From Micromonospora profundi (GTDB lineage: Bacteria > Actinomycetota > Actinomycetes > Mycobacteriales > Micromonosporaceae): a stretch of 64,000 nt of DNA. The stretch is taken from NCBI RefSeq assembly GCF_011927785.1, contig NZ_JAATJK010000001.1, positions 6,109,001 through 6,173,000 of the forward strand, given 5' to 3'. Within the stretch, counting starts at the first letter, position 1; each line of letters starts with the position of its first letter. Positions 45,301 through 53,318 of the stretch are shown here, piece after piece. Below the pieces are notes generated by a model. The model was not told where the DNA came from. It saw nothing but the letters and a program-made list of their open reading frames with translations, and did no database searches. Both the position numbers and the translations under genes were made by a program.

Positions 45301-46752
45301 GGTTCGTCGCGCAGCGGCCGGTCCCAGGCGTTGCGGACGATCGCCGGCACCGTGGCCCGCACCCACTCCACAGCAGACGTCCACCTCTACGGCGTCGACT
45401 GCGGCAACGGGGCACTGCTCGCCCTCGCCGAGCTGCCGCACTGCGGTGCTGTGGTGCAGCGTACGGAGGCCGAACGGCTCGGTCGCCTGTTCACCCGACT
45501 CGTCGCGGAGCTGGGACGTCGTCAGCAGCTGCTCGCGTCCACCGGCTCGGCTGGGCTCGTGGAGTACCGGGCCGGCGTGGCCGGGGCCGACCGGCCGCCG
45601 CACATCCTTCTGTTGCTGGACCGGTTCGAGGTCTTCGACAAGACGTTCGCCGACTACGACAACGGCAATGTCATGGCGGCCCTCCTGACTCTGCTGCGCG
45701 AGGGCGCCGGCGCAGGCATCCACGTGGTGCTGGCCGGTGATCGGAGCATGTTCACCACGAGGATCTCCTCGACCACGGACGACAAACTTGTGCTTCGGCT
45801 GAGCGAGCGCAGCGACTACAGCATGGTCGGCATCAACTATCGGCAGCTGCCGGACGAGATCGGAACGGGCCGGGCGATCCGGGCGGTCGACAGCGCGGAG
45901 GCGCAGATCGCCCTGCTCACCAATGACAGCTCCGGTCAGGGGCAGGCCCGCGCCATCGCCGCTATCGCCGAGGCGGCGCGGCTGCGGGACGCCGAGGTCG
46001 GCGCCGCCGCCCGCCCGTTCCGGATCGACGTACTGCCGGACGAGCTGACCCTGGCGCAGACCAGCGGCCTGGCGCGGCCCAGCAGACCACTATGGACGAT
46101 GCTGGGGGTCGGCGGGGACGAACTCTCGGCAATCGGCCCGGACCTCGGGACCAATTCCACGTTCATCCTGGCGGGACCGCCACGCTCGGGGCGGAGCACG
46201 ACACTGCTCACGATGGTCGCCGGTCTGTTGACGAAGGGGACACCCGTGGTGATCGCGGCACCCCGCCGGTCGCCGCTGCGGGACCTCGCCGGCCTGCCCG
46301 GCGTACTCGACCTGGTGACGAGCGAGAACTTCACCTCCGCCGGGCTGGCGGCGGCCCTCGACGGTCGTGCCGGACCCGCCGTTGTCGTCCTGGACGACGC
46401 CGAGCAACTGCTCAAGTGCGATGCCGGCAGCGACCTCGGTGACATCGCGCGGGTCGGAACGGAGAAGGGCCTCGGCCTGATCATGGGGGGCTCGATCGAC
46501 GGGCTCTCCAGCGGTTTCGGCGGCTGGCACGTCGACGCCCGCCGGAACCGCCAGGGAGCGCTGCTCAGCCCGCAGGGCCTCGGCGACGGTGAGCTGATCG
46601 GCGCAAAGCTCTCCCGCGGCCAGCTCGGCGGCGGGCGGCCGGGCCGGGTGCTCGCGCATTTCGGCGACGGCAAGCTGCATCTGGTGCAGGTGCCCCGGAC
46701 CGAGCCCGCTGTGCTGCGAGAGCTGCTGGGCGGGGCCGGCGAAGCCGCGTAG
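42376..46752 (+). CDS. eccC: T7SS motor ATPase EccC/EssC-type with ubiquitin-like and FHA domains
   Basis: 1458 residues from GTG 42376 (AGGAGA 6 nt upstream). Domains: ubiquitin-like (about 1-80, VRLQLTVADPSTAVIDYQIE), FHA-like (about 95-175, with the NRVRLTDPSLASV phosphopeptide loop), two membrane helices (about 230-271), and three FtsK/SpoIIIE ATPases. ATPase 1 has an intact Walker A (GTTGSGKSE, near 641) and Walker B (LLIVIDEFA). Walker A in ATPases 2 (GSSRSGRSQ) and 3 (GPPRSGRST) has Lys replaced by Arg, so they are probably regulatory. The N-terminal plan resembles Firmicute EssC. No EccB, EccD, EccE or mycosin is in the window. Confidence 0.92.
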   Translation: MRLQLTVADPSTAVIDYQIEAAPDTTVGELAEALAARRPEPAGTPPTIFVAGAPLDPRLTFAEAPLRQGTVLGLDRPVPEASAQQPGLIEVRVVSGTNAGAVHQLDLGEHTIGTASTNRVRLTDPSLASVVASVRVTPDGTCRVRPVGPGLLLDRVELDDEQAWPPGGQLAVGSSLLELRKPLRAEAALQISEDRTGLDYNRPPRLLPEARTTQFTLPTPPSPPERRPLVLITVLAPLVVSGAAYLITGNPLTLLFAILSPVALIAGQVGARRQGKVSYRTRLADYEAKRERISTDAHEALTAERLARRDNFPDPAAVRLIAVGPERRLWERRRTDPDFLELRAGSADLPSEVLLRDPSQDEHRREVRWSALDVPATVPLRKHGVVGIAGDAAARVTARWMVAQAATLHSPEDLQIYLLAGAGDEEGWSWVGWLPHVAPRDGQGTLATVGTDTQTTARRVAELVAVISARAAERSDAAFRDILVVLDGARRLRSLPGVTQILREGPAVGVYAICVDAEEKLLPEECQAVVAEQTDGSLLVTRTLAAPIPGVHPDLLSTEWLRTVARALAPLRDTGGADDGAVLPDASRLLDVLGMEPPEPDAVAARWTTGGRTTEAVLGVSLDGPFALDLKRDGPHALVAGTTGSGKSELLQTLVASLAVANRPDAMTFVLVDYKGGSAFKDCVRLPHTVGMVTDLDTHLVSRALTSLTAELRRREHILAEAGAKDIDDYVDLLRREPTRTPMPRLLIVIDEFASMVRDLPDFVTGLVNIAQRGRSLGIHLVLATQRPGGVVSPEIRANTNLRIALRVTDTSESQDVLNAPDAASILKSTPGRAFVRLAQSSLVPFQAGRVGGFRPGARVDVRQPPWLAPVSWTDLGRPVPTRPGVKAEPSAELTDLAVLVEAVRSASEQLAIPPQHSPWLQALPDTLTVDALPPPRGSGYHLAPVAYGLVDLPAQQEQAPLELDLGTLGHLHIIGSSRSGRSQALRTIAGTVARTHSTADVHLYGVDCGNGALLALAELPHCGAVVQRTEAERLGRLFTRLVAELGRRQQLLASTGSAGLVEYRAGVAGADRPPHILLLLDRFEVFDKTFADYDNGNVMAALLTLLREGAGAGIHVVLAGDRSMFTTRISSTTDDKLVLRLSERSDYSMVGINYRQLPDEIGTGRAIRAVDSAEAQIALLTNDSSGQGQARAIAAIAEAARLRDAEVGAAARPFRIDVLPDELTLAQTSGLARPSRPLWTMLGVGGDELSAIGPDLGTNSTFILAGPPRSGRSTTLLTMVAGLLTKGTPVVIAAPRRSPLRDLAGLPGVLDLVTSENFTSAGLAAALDGRAGPAVVVLDDAEQLLKCDAGSDLGDIARVGTEKGLGLIMGGSIDGLSSGFGGWHVDARRNRQGALLSPQGLGDGELIGAKLSRGQLGGGRPGRVLAHFGDGKLHLVQVPRTEPAVLRELLGGAGEAA

Positions 46753-46801
46753 ACGCCACCGATCCGGACTCCGCTGGTAAGGCCGGGGTACCGAAACGCG
46801 A

Positions 46802-46832
46802 TCGGGGGGACACCCCCCAGGTGTCCCCCCGA
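46802..46832. terminator. Bidirectional terminator after eccC
   Basis: Perfect 12-bp stem (46802-46813 with 46821-46832) and 7-nt loop between the convergent eccC and 46853 genes. Confidence 0.85.
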
Positions 46833-46852
46833 CGCGGGCCGGCAGCCATCCC

Positions 46853-47500
46853 CTAGCTGCCGACCTCCCCCACGGAGGCCGCCGGCGGCGTGAGCGCGGC
46901 GGCCTCCCCCTCATAGGAGAAAGCAAGCGTCGCGGTGATCGTGGCGAACAGCTCGAACAACTCCTTCGCCTCCGCGATGTTCGGGCTGGAACCGGTTACC
47001 ACCAGCACGTTCGCGGTGCCCGGCAGCGGTACGACGGTGTGCATCACGGCGCAGCGCATTGTGGCGCCGTCCTGGGTCACGTTCTGAATGCCGTGGACCC
47101 GGCCGACGGTGCCGATCGCGGGGATCTGTGCGGTGCTCACCCGACGCCAGGTCCCGTCGGCACGGACGGGCTGCACGACAGCTGTCAACGCGCCGAGGAT
47201 GTCCCCGGTCGCGGGCGGGTTGACCACCGACACCAGCACCGTTGCGGTGAGCGGGCCGTCCTCGTACACCTGGAAGGTGCCGGCGGCGTGCACCGCGCCG
47301 GCGTTGCGAGCCTGCCGCACCGACCGGCGTAGCTGCTCGGCGTACTGACCCGCCTGCTGCTCGGTGAACCCAGCCTCGACGGCCCGCGTCCACACCTCGT
47401 TCGCCACCCGGTTCTCGCTCGCCTCGTCGTCGACCGAGAAGTCGACCCAGTCCTCCGGCGTACGCAACTCGAATCCGGTCGGGACAGTCGCTTCGGTCAT
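46853..47500 (-). CDS. T7SS-island protein of unknown function, 215 aa
   Basis: ATG 47500 is chosen for its GGAGGAG site 8 nt upstream. The start at 47524 lacks one. It is a soluble protein, beginning with GFELRTPEDWVDFSVDDEAS, with two alpha/beta halves and a conserved-looking MHTVVPLPGTANVLVVTGSS near the C-terminus. No signal peptide or membrane helix is seen. It resembles the accessory proteins found beside WXG-type genes in actinomycetes (possibly an EspG-like chaperone), but I cannot confirm the fold. It follows the small WXG-like gene at 47521 in one operon. Confidence 0.6.
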   Translation of the reverse strand: MTEATVPTGFELRTPEDWVDFSVDDEASENRVANEVWTRAVEAGFTEQQAGQYAEQLRRSVRQARNAGAVHAAGTFQVYEDGPLTATVLVSVVNPPATGDILGALTAVVQPVRADGTWRRVSTAQIPAIGTVGRVHGIQNVTQDGATMRCAVMHTVVPLPGTANVLVVTGSSPNIAEAKELFELFATITATLAFSYEGEAAALTPPAASVGEVGS

Positions 47501-47520
47501 CGACGTGACTCCTCCGCTTG

Positions 47521-47823
47521 TCAACTCGTCGCCCCCGCAGGGTTCTCCAGAGCGGCGACCGTCTGCTCGTCGGTTTCCCGGAACGCGTCGGCCACCGCCT
47601 TCGCGGCGTCGCGGACCCCGTCGAGGTCCTTGGCGATGACGTACCGTCCGTCACCCCACCGCTTCTCGAACTCGCGCGCGGCACCTTCCAACTCGCGCTG
47701 CCCGAGCGTGTCGACGACAGCGCCCATCGACCTGATCGACGCGCTGTCCATCAGCTCCTTGGTGCGTCGCAGCAGGTCGTGCACCCGCTCCAGTTCCCCA
47801 CCGGGTACGTCGATCACGCTCAT
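47521..47823 (-). CDS. WXG100-like type VII secretion target, 100 aa
   Basis: 100 residues with two long helices joined by KRWGDGRY, which is a recognisable WxG-type turn, and a C-terminal ADAFRETDEQ. Both features suit a WXG100-like secretion substrate. A minus-strand promoter of the SigL type (47901-47928) lies 78 bp upstream, sharing its palindrome with the divergent effector promoter. The downstream 46853 gene is probably co-transcribed. Confidence 0.75.
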   Translation of the reverse strand: MSVIDVPGGELERVHDLLRRTKELMDSASIRSMGAVVDTLGQRELEGAAREFEKRWGDGRYVIAKDLDGVRDAAKAVADAFRETDEQTVAALENPAGATS

Positions 47824-47900
47824 GCCGGCACCTCGGTGCCGAGCCTGATCCGCTCGCTCATCCCCGCTTCCCTTCCCGACCGGTCAACCACTTCCCGCCG

Positions 47901-47928
47901 TACACGGGCGGTCGGGCGGATTGGTTCA
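47901..47928 (-). promoter_or_regulatory. SigL-like ECF promoter P3
   Basis: Minus strand TGAACC (47928-47923), 16-bp spacer, CGTGTA (47906-47901), for the WXG-like gene at 47823. Confidence 0.8.
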
Positions 47929-47935
47929 GCCGGGC

Positions 47936-47963
47936 TGAACCGATCCCGCATCCGCTACGTGTG
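47936..47963 (+). promoter_or_regulatory. SigL-like ECF promoter P4
   Basis: TGAACC at 47936-47941, 16-bp spacer, CGTGTG at 47958-47963, for the effector gene at 48027. Its -35 box and that of the divergent P3 form one 19-bp near-palindrome at 47923-47941. Confidence 0.85.
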
Positions 47964-48026
47964 CGAGTCGGCTTCCGGCGTCGACCGGAGCGGCGGGACC
48001 GATCGGGTGCGATGGGGAGGTTGGGC

Positions 48027-49892
48027 ATGACGCGTCCAGGGGACGCCGAGTGGTCGGTGTTGCAACTCGACTCCGATCCGGTGCCGGGTGATCCGGAGTC
48101 CTTCGCGGAGATCACGCGGGCCTACCAGGAGCTGGCCACCGCCACCCGGGAGGCGCACGACCTGCTGGCCTCCGGCGGCCGGATCGACGTGGGCCAGGGC
48201 AAGGCGATGGAGGCGTTCAAGGATCTGGTCGGGCAACTGCCGGGTCGGCTGGACCGGATGGCGCATTCCTACTCCACCGCCGCGGAGACGTACCTGAGGT
48301 ATCTGCCGTCCCTTGAGGAGGCGCAGACGATGTCGCTGCGTGCCCTGGAGCAGGCGCGGCAGGCCGCCGGTGACCAGGGCGCGGCGCAGGCGGCACTGGT
48401 CTCGGCGCAGGCGGCGCTCACCGGGCTCGGTGCGGATCCGGAGGCGGGCCAGGTCGCCAGGGACGAGGCGACCGACGAGGCCACCGCTGCGCAGAACCGC
48501 GCCGACGACGCTCAGCAGGCCATCGACCAGGCGAAGGCGTTGCTGGGTCAGGCCACCGCGCTGCGCGACCAGGCGGCTCGGACGGCAGCCGAGACGTTGC
48601 GGCAGTTGGCGAAGGACGCTCCGCAGCGGTCGCTCTGGGAGAAGATCGTCGAGGCGTTCGAGGCGTTCATCGACTTCCTCCGCAGCACCGTCATCGAGTG
48701 GATCACCACAATCCTGGACGTGATCGCGACGATCGCGTCGTTCATCTTCCCGCCACTCGGCGCGGCAATCGGGATGCTCTCCGGCGCGATCGACCTCGCC
48801 GCCACGGCGCTGTCCGGGGACCCTGCCGCGATCGGGTTGGCCGCTGGCGGTCTGGCCCTCGGCCTGGTCCCGGGCGGCCGCATCGCCTCACGGGTCATGA
48901 AGTTCGCCGCCAAGGGCACGATCAAAGACGGCGTCAAGGCTGGCACCAGACAACTCACCAACACGAAAAGCCCCGACGCGACGAGCTATGGCCCAGGGAA
49001 GATGATCAAGGGTGCATTCGTGTCCGTCGGGCAGAACCTGAACGACCTAAGCAACGTTGTGTCGGCACGGTTGAGACCCCGACCCCCGGTGAACGAGAGC
49101 ACCATCGTCGGCAAGAACAGTTGGGGCATCAGGACGACTTTCGACCTCAAGGAGGTCCGGGCCGACCCGGTTCTCGACGCTCACGGCCGGCAAGTCGGTG
49201 TGAGTTTTCCGTTGAGCGACCGCGACAGGCAGAGCCGCAAAGAGTGGGCGGCCATCGGGACCAACCTCGCCACCGGCCGATACGAGGGCCCGGACCTGGC
49301 CCCCGACGGTCGAAAAGTTTTCAAGAGCGCGCCTGGCCTCATGCCAGCTGAGGCGGCGGGTAAGTCGCGCAACGGGCCAGCGCCGGAATTCGAGTTCGAT
49401 CAGCTTCGTCGCGCGCCCTGGGACGGGGAAGCGAACGACCCAATTCTTGTCATGGCGCACAGCGGTCCGAAGGACGTTGGGCTGCAGCTGAGCAACGGCA
49501 AGGTGGTCAACGTACCGGGTGGGGAATTCGCCAAGGTGCTACACCACAACACGGTGTTCCAGAGCGCGACCGGGGCTAACCCCGGCAGTTCAATCACCAT
49601 GATCGCCTGCAAATTCGCTGCGCCGGATGGCAGCGCCGCCCCAGAGTTCAGCCGGGTGATGCGTGACCTCGGCAATGATCGGCAGATCTACGCCGCGACC
49701 GACACCGTGTGGACCACTCGCGCAAATGATTTCGGCAACACACTCAATCCCAACGTCATGAGCGGGGATTTCGCCACCATTGCGGTCTCCAACAGCGGAA
49801 AGTTCCGCCCGCTGGTCTCTCCAGCTGACCTGCCCCCTCCGCGGCTTCCCGACTTGGACTTGGGCGAGCAACTGCCCGACTTCAGCCGGTAA
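48027..49892 (+). CDS. T7SS effector with C-terminal caspase-clan (lonely-Cys/CHAT-like) domain
   Basis: 621 residues from ATG 48027 (GGGGAGG 6 nt upstream). Residues 1-100 look like a T7SS signal/WXG-like helical domain, then a coiled-coil Ala/Gln region (100-195), hydrophobic segments (about 205-290, VIATIASFIFPPLGAAIGML) and a long linker. The C-terminal domain (about 400-600) has a strand ending in His478 (DPILVMAHSG), a GKVVNVPGGEFAKVL segment, a strand ending in Cys528 (SITMIACKFA), then ATDTVWTT. This His/Cys order with flanking hydrophobic strands is the clan CD pattern. Likely a secreted or delivered cysteine peptidase. The gene is under promoter P4. Confidence 0.72.
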   Translation: MTRPGDAEWSVLQLDSDPVPGDPESFAEITRAYQELATATREAHDLLASGGRIDVGQGKAMEAFKDLVGQLPGRLDRMAHSYSTAAETYLRYLPSLEEAQTMSLRALEQARQAAGDQGAAQAALVSAQAALTGLGADPEAGQVARDEATDEATAAQNRADDAQQAIDQAKALLGQATALRDQAARTAAETLRQLAKDAPQRSLWEKIVEAFEAFIDFLRSTVIEWITTILDVIATIASFIFPPLGAAIGMLSGAIDLAATALSGDPAAIGLAAGGLALGLVPGGRIASRVMKFAAKGTIKDGVKAGTRQLTNTKSPDATSYGPGKMIKGAFVSVGQNLNDLSNVVSARLRPRPPVNESTIVGKNSWGIRTTFDLKEVRADPVLDAHGRQVGVSFPLSDRDRQSRKEWAAIGTNLATGRYEGPDLAPDGRKVFKSAPGLMPAEAAGKSRNGPAPEFEFDQLRRAPWDGEANDPILVMAHSGPKDVGLQLSNGKVVNVPGGEFAKVLHHNTVFQSATGANPGSSITMIACKFAAPDGSAAPEFSRVMRDLGNDRQIYAATDTVWTTRANDFGNTLNPNVMSGDFATIAVSNSGKFRPLVSPADLPPPRLPDLDLGEQLPDFSR

Positions 49893-49946
49893 GCGTCTGC
49901 GGACAGAGCTAATGAACAGTAGACAGGACAGAAGGAAGGATCGTCC

Positions 49947-50003
49947 ATGGGCGCATTCGTCGAATTAAAGCCGAGCGGTTCTTTCAAGGGGGCGGCCAGG
50001 TGA
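49947..50003 (+). CDS. 18-codon leader ORF overlapping the next gene
   Basis: ATG 49947 with GGAAGGA upstream encodes 18 residues (MGAFVELKPSGSFKGAAR) and ends in GTGA shared with the start of the 50000 gene. It could act as a translational coupling leader, since the 50000 gene has no good ribosome site of its own. Confidence 0.5.
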   Translation: MGAFVELKPSGSFKGAAR

Positions 50004-50599
50004 GCAAACAGGACGAAACTGGTTTTGAGCGTAACTGGATGCTGCTGCTGGACAGTGACTGGTCGCCGCCACCGGAGGCTGACGACCGGTCCCGGGCGGT
50101 ACCGCCGGTGGAGTCGATCGTCGGCGGTTGGCTCGTCAACGACGAGGGAACGGTTGAGGCCTTCGAGCCCAACCCGCTCTATCTGCCCGTCGGCGAGGAC
50201 GCGCCGACCGGACCTGTCGATGCGGCGGCGAAGCTGGTCGTGGCAGGGCGTGCCGAGCCGAGCATTGTGGTGCTCGCGATACGTGACAGCCTGGTCGAGG
50301 TCGCGGTCGACGACGAGGAACGCGTCATCGTGGCCCCCGCTCCCGACGGGGTGCCGTGTGTGTGGGTCACCACGGGGGCGGCGGACCAGCTTCGGGTGTC
50401 AGCACCAGGCTGGCTGCGGGTCAGTAGCGCCGAGTTGGTGGAGCTGCTACCCGAGGACGTCGACGTGCTGCTCAACCCGGGCGGTTCCGCCTCGATGCGG
50501 CTGTTCGCCAACGTGCTGCGCGAGGCCGTCGTCGGAGCGAACGAGCCCGGCGAATCCTGGGCGGGCGCGGAGCTTTCTACGGATCCGGGGCCGAGATGA
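50000..50599 (+). CDS. Type VII secretion system-associated protein (SseB-like)
   Basis: 199 residues from GTG 50000. The middle and C-terminus (ESIVGGWLVNDEGTVEAF, EPNPLYLPVG, RVIVAPAPDGVPCVWVTT, VELLPEDVDVLLNPGGSASM) match the actinomycete family annotated as T7SS-associated, related to SseB. It is probably a cytosolic partner, chaperone or immunity factor for the effector encoded just before it. The stop overlaps the ATG of the next gene. Confidence 0.75.
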   Translation: MSKQDETGFERNWMLLLDSDWSPPPEADDRSRAVPPVESIVGGWLVNDEGTVEAFEPNPLYLPVGEDAPTGPVDAAAKLVVAGRAEPSIVVLAIRDSLVEVAVDDEERVIVAPAPDGVPCVWVTTGAADQLRVSAPGWLRVSSAELVELLPEDVDVLLNPGGSASMRLFANVLREAVVGANEPGESWAGAELSTDPGPR

Positions 50600-52011
50600 A
50601 CCCGTCGGTTCCGAGTGCGTGTTCGGCTCGGCCGAATCCACGCCTGCGGCTCATCAGTGCGAGTTACGGCTTCGCCGTGAGCGGGGTATTCGTGCGGCGG
50701 CTGCTCCGTACCGCCTTTGCCTGTGCGTCGCGCACGGCGGGGGGCGGGTTGCTGGCCGTCGCTGCTGTGTTCCTGCTCCTGCCGCTGAGTGTAGGCACGG
50801 CGAGCGCCGTCGAGCCGTCGGCGCCGTACTGGGTGGTGCCTGGAGAACCAGGCGCGGTGAGCGACCTGACGCTGCCCGGGGTCGCCGACCGGGTGCTCGG
50901 CGACAGTCAGCGCTGGCCGGAGATTTTGGAGCTCAACCAGGGGCGTATCCAGCCGGACGGCGGCGCGCTCACGGACCCGGCTCAGCCGATCCGCGCCGGC
51001 TGGGTGTTCGTCCTGCCCGAGGGCGCGACCTCCGGTGAGATCCGGGTCGGCACGCCGCCGGCGGCCAGGCCAAACGAAGGGCAGCCCGAGGCACCACCTG
51101 TCGACCGACCACCGCCGGTGGCGGACGGCGGCGGGATGCTGGGGCTCCGACCGGTCACAGCCACCTTGGTCGGTGTCGGCACGGTGCTGCTGACGCTCGC
51201 CGTGCCGATGCTGATCATGCTGGTCCGGCGACGCCGCGCGGCCGTGGCGGCGCGACCGGCCCCGACCCCGGGCTCACGGCAGGTTCTGGACCGCGCCCTG
51301 CGGCAGCTCACCGCGCAGGCCGCCCAGGCCAAGGTGTACGCGGCGCTGATCGGTCCGGAGCAGGTCTCACTGCGGCTGGCACCCGCGCTGCCGGACGCGC
51401 CGCCTCCGTGGCGGGCGCGGGAGCAGGGTGCGATCTGGGAGGCGCCGAGCTGGCAGTTCGACGAGAGCGTCGACGCGGGCGACGGGTTGCCGCTGCTGGC
51501 CACCGTCGGCACGGTCGAGGGCGAGTTGGCAGTGGTCAACCTGGGCCGCGCGCCGGGAATCGTCGCGCTCACCGGGGATCCGGTAGCTGCCATGCGCACA
51601 GCCCGAGCCTTCCTCGACGAGATCGGCTGGCACGCCGCAGCCGCGTCCCTCACGGTCAGTGTGGTAGGCCCGCCGTCGCCCATGTGGCCGCCATCGGAGC
51701 AGGTACGGGTCGTTCCCGACGCGCGTTCGGTCCTGACGTCGCCCGGTGACGGCGCGACCGGTCAGCCCGACGTGCTGCACGACCACCTGGTGCTTGTCAC
51801 CACCACGCTTCCGCAGGCGGAGCTGGAGCAGCTCGGCGCGCTTGCGGCCGCCTCGGTCGGTACGGCGGCGGTAGTGGTCGTCGGCGACGTACCGAACGCC
51901 GCCTGGCGGTTCGAGGTCGATGCCGACGGGACGCTCGACGTCGGTGTGCTGGGGCTCGACCTCGACAGCCCGGCACCGAGTGGTCGGCTCGTCCCGAACC
52001 TGCGCCGCTGA
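50596..52011 (+). CDS. T7SS-associated membrane protein with LysM-like domain
   Basis: 471 residues from ATG 50596 (ATGA overlap with the previous gene). Signal or first helix at about 45-68, then an extracytoplasmic LysM-like segment (VADRVLGDSQRWPEILELN, GWVFVLPEG), a second membrane helix (VGVGTVLLTLAVPMLIMLV) and a cytosolic C-terminal domain of about 260 residues. Proteins with LysM before a membrane helix are common near actinomycete T7SS genes, where they may link the machine to peptidoglycan. The order of topology is inferred. Confidence 0.75.
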   Translation: MNPSVPSACSARPNPRLRLISASYGFAVSGVFVRRLLRTAFACASRTAGGGLLAVAAVFLLLPLSVGTASAVEPSAPYWVVPGEPGAVSDLTLPGVADRVLGDSQRWPEILELNQGRIQPDGGALTDPAQPIRAGWVFVLPEGATSGEIRVGTPPAARPNEGQPEAPPVDRPPPVADGGGMLGLRPVTATLVGVGTVLLTLAVPMLIMLVRRRRAAVAARPAPTPGSRQVLDRALRQLTAQAAQAKVYAALIGPEQVSLRLAPALPDAPPPWRAREQGAIWEAPSWQFDESVDAGDGLPLLATVGTVEGELAVVNLGRAPGIVALTGDPVAAMRTARAFLDEIGWHAAAASLTVSVVGPPSPMWPPSEQVRVVPDARSVLTSPGDGATGQPDVLHDHLVLVTTTLPQAELEQLGALAAASVGTAAVVVVGDVPNAAWRFEVDADGTLDVGVLGLDLDSPAPSGRLVPNLRR

Positions 52012-52047
52012 CCCGTCTTCCCCGCCCGGACACGTCGATCGATTGGT

Positions 52048-52656
52048 GTGACGATGATGGCACTCACCCCCCGTACCCTGGCCGGTTCCCTCGCGCTGAC
52101 GCTCGCGCTCCTGGCCTCCGGGTGCACCACCACTGTCACCGACCCGGTCGGCGCACCGCAGCCGGAGGCCGGCGGGCCGGGGCCGCAGCCAAACGCGGCG
52201 CAGAGCTCGCAGGGGTCCGCCGCGCCGGACGACCTGGGGCAGCGCAGCCGGGACGGGGGTTACTGGCCGGCGTCGGTGCAGCTCGGCGAACACCCGGAAC
52301 TCGGCCCTGTGGTTCTCGACGGGCAGGGCTTCACGCTCTACCGGTTCGACCGGGACAACGCCGCACCCTCGCAGTCGAACTGCACGGAGAGTTGCCTGAC
52401 CCGGTGGCTGCCGGTGCTGGTGAACGAAAAGGTGAAGTTCAAGGATCTTGACCCGTCCCGGCTCGGCGCAGCGGCCCGTCCCGATGGAACCCAGCAGGTG
52501 ACGGTGGGCGGGTGGCCGGCCTACCGCTTCGTGGACGACCGGGTGCCCGGCCAGATCTCCGGACAGGGTGCCGACGGGCTCTGGTTCGTCGTCGCTCCGG
52601 ACGGAGGCAAGGCCGCCGCACCGATCGGCCAAAACGGCGAAAGTTCACCCAGGTGA
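52048..52656 (+). CDS. Lipoprotein with YxFxxD motif (COG4315-like), copy 2
   Basis: 202 residues from GTG 52048. Lipobox ALLASGC, then a Gln/Pro-rich spacer and the repeat domain (FTLYRFDRDNAAPSQSNCTE, TRWLPVLVNEKVKF, WPAYRFVDDRVPGQ). Its second motif is less perfect than in the other two copies. It is probably in the effector operon, since no SigL-like promoter is seen in the 36 bp before it. Confidence 0.82.
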   Translation: MTMMALTPRTLAGSLALTLALLASGCTTTVTDPVGAPQPEAGGPGPQPNAAQSSQGSAAPDDLGQRSRDGGYWPASVQLGEHPELGPVVLDGQGFTLYRFDRDNAAPSQSNCTESCLTRWLPVLVNEKVKFKDLDPSRLGAAARPDGTQQVTVGGWPAYRFVDDRVPGQISGQGADGLWFVVAPDGGKAAAPIGQNGESSPR

Positions 52657-52769
52657 GCATAGAAACACATGCGCTCCGGGCTGCCGGTTTTCGCAAGTAC
52701 GGCAGGCATCCTGGTGACCCGGATGCGCCGGTGGCCACGCCAGCGCAGGGTCAGCAGAGGACGGTAAGA

Positions 52770-53318
52770 ATGGCGGGGCTGAGACCCGTTCGCCAACGGG
52801 AAGTAGCGGACGAGGCGTTGGTCCGAACGCTCTACGAAGAGCACGGCCGGGCGATGCTCGCGTACGCGACGCAGTTGACCCGCGACCGTGCTGCCGCGGA
52901 AGACATCGTCCAGGAAGCGCTGGTGCGAGCCTGGCGCCACCCGGACAGCCTGGTCAACGGCAAGGGGTCGGTACGGGGGTGGCTGCTCACCGTTGTTCGT
53001 AACCTCTTCACCGACTCCGTGCGCGCCCGGAAGGCGCGGCCGCCGGAGGTGCCGGAGAGCCCGACAGACGTCGCGGTCGAGCGGGACCACGCCGACCAGG
53101 TGGTCAATTCGATGGTGGTGGTGGACGCTCTCAACCGCCTCTCGCAGGAGCACCGCGAGGTCCTTGAGCAGGTATACCTACTCGGGAGTACAGTCGCGGA
53201 AGCCGCGAAGGCGCTGGGTATCCCGCCAGGCACGGTCAAGTCACGCTCCTACTACGCACTCCGTGCGTTACGCGACAGCGCGGGACGCTCGACCGGGGTG
53301 GAACGGTCTGCCTCATGA
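52770..53318 (+). CDS. sigL: ECF sigma factor, SigL-like
   Basis: 182 residues from ATG 52770 (GAGG 9 nt upstream). In-frame starts near 52653 would add about 39 residues. Region 2 (EHGRAMLAYATQLTRDRAAA, EDIVQEALVRAWRHP) and region 4 (LSQEHREVLEQVYLLGSTVA, GIPPGTVKSRSYYALRAL) are complete. The anti-sigma gene overlaps by ATGA. Five promoters of TGAACC-N16-CGTGTR type, as I recall for mycobacterial SigL, occur in this island. That links this factor to them by inference and supports the SigL name. Confidence 0.8.
   Translation: MAGLRPVRQREVADEALVRTLYEEHGRAMLAYATQLTRDRAAAEDIVQEALVRAWRHPDSLVNGKGSVRGWLLTVVRNLFTDSVRARKARPPEVPESPTDVAVERDHADQVVNSMVVVDALNRLSQEHREVLEQVYLLGSTVAEAAKALGIPPGTVKSRSYYALRALRDSAGRSTGVERSAS

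Noticed and set aside
50597..50623. A sixth TGAACC box with CGTGTT 15 bp downstream
   Set aside because: Wrong spacing and last base, and it lies inside the start of a coding frame.
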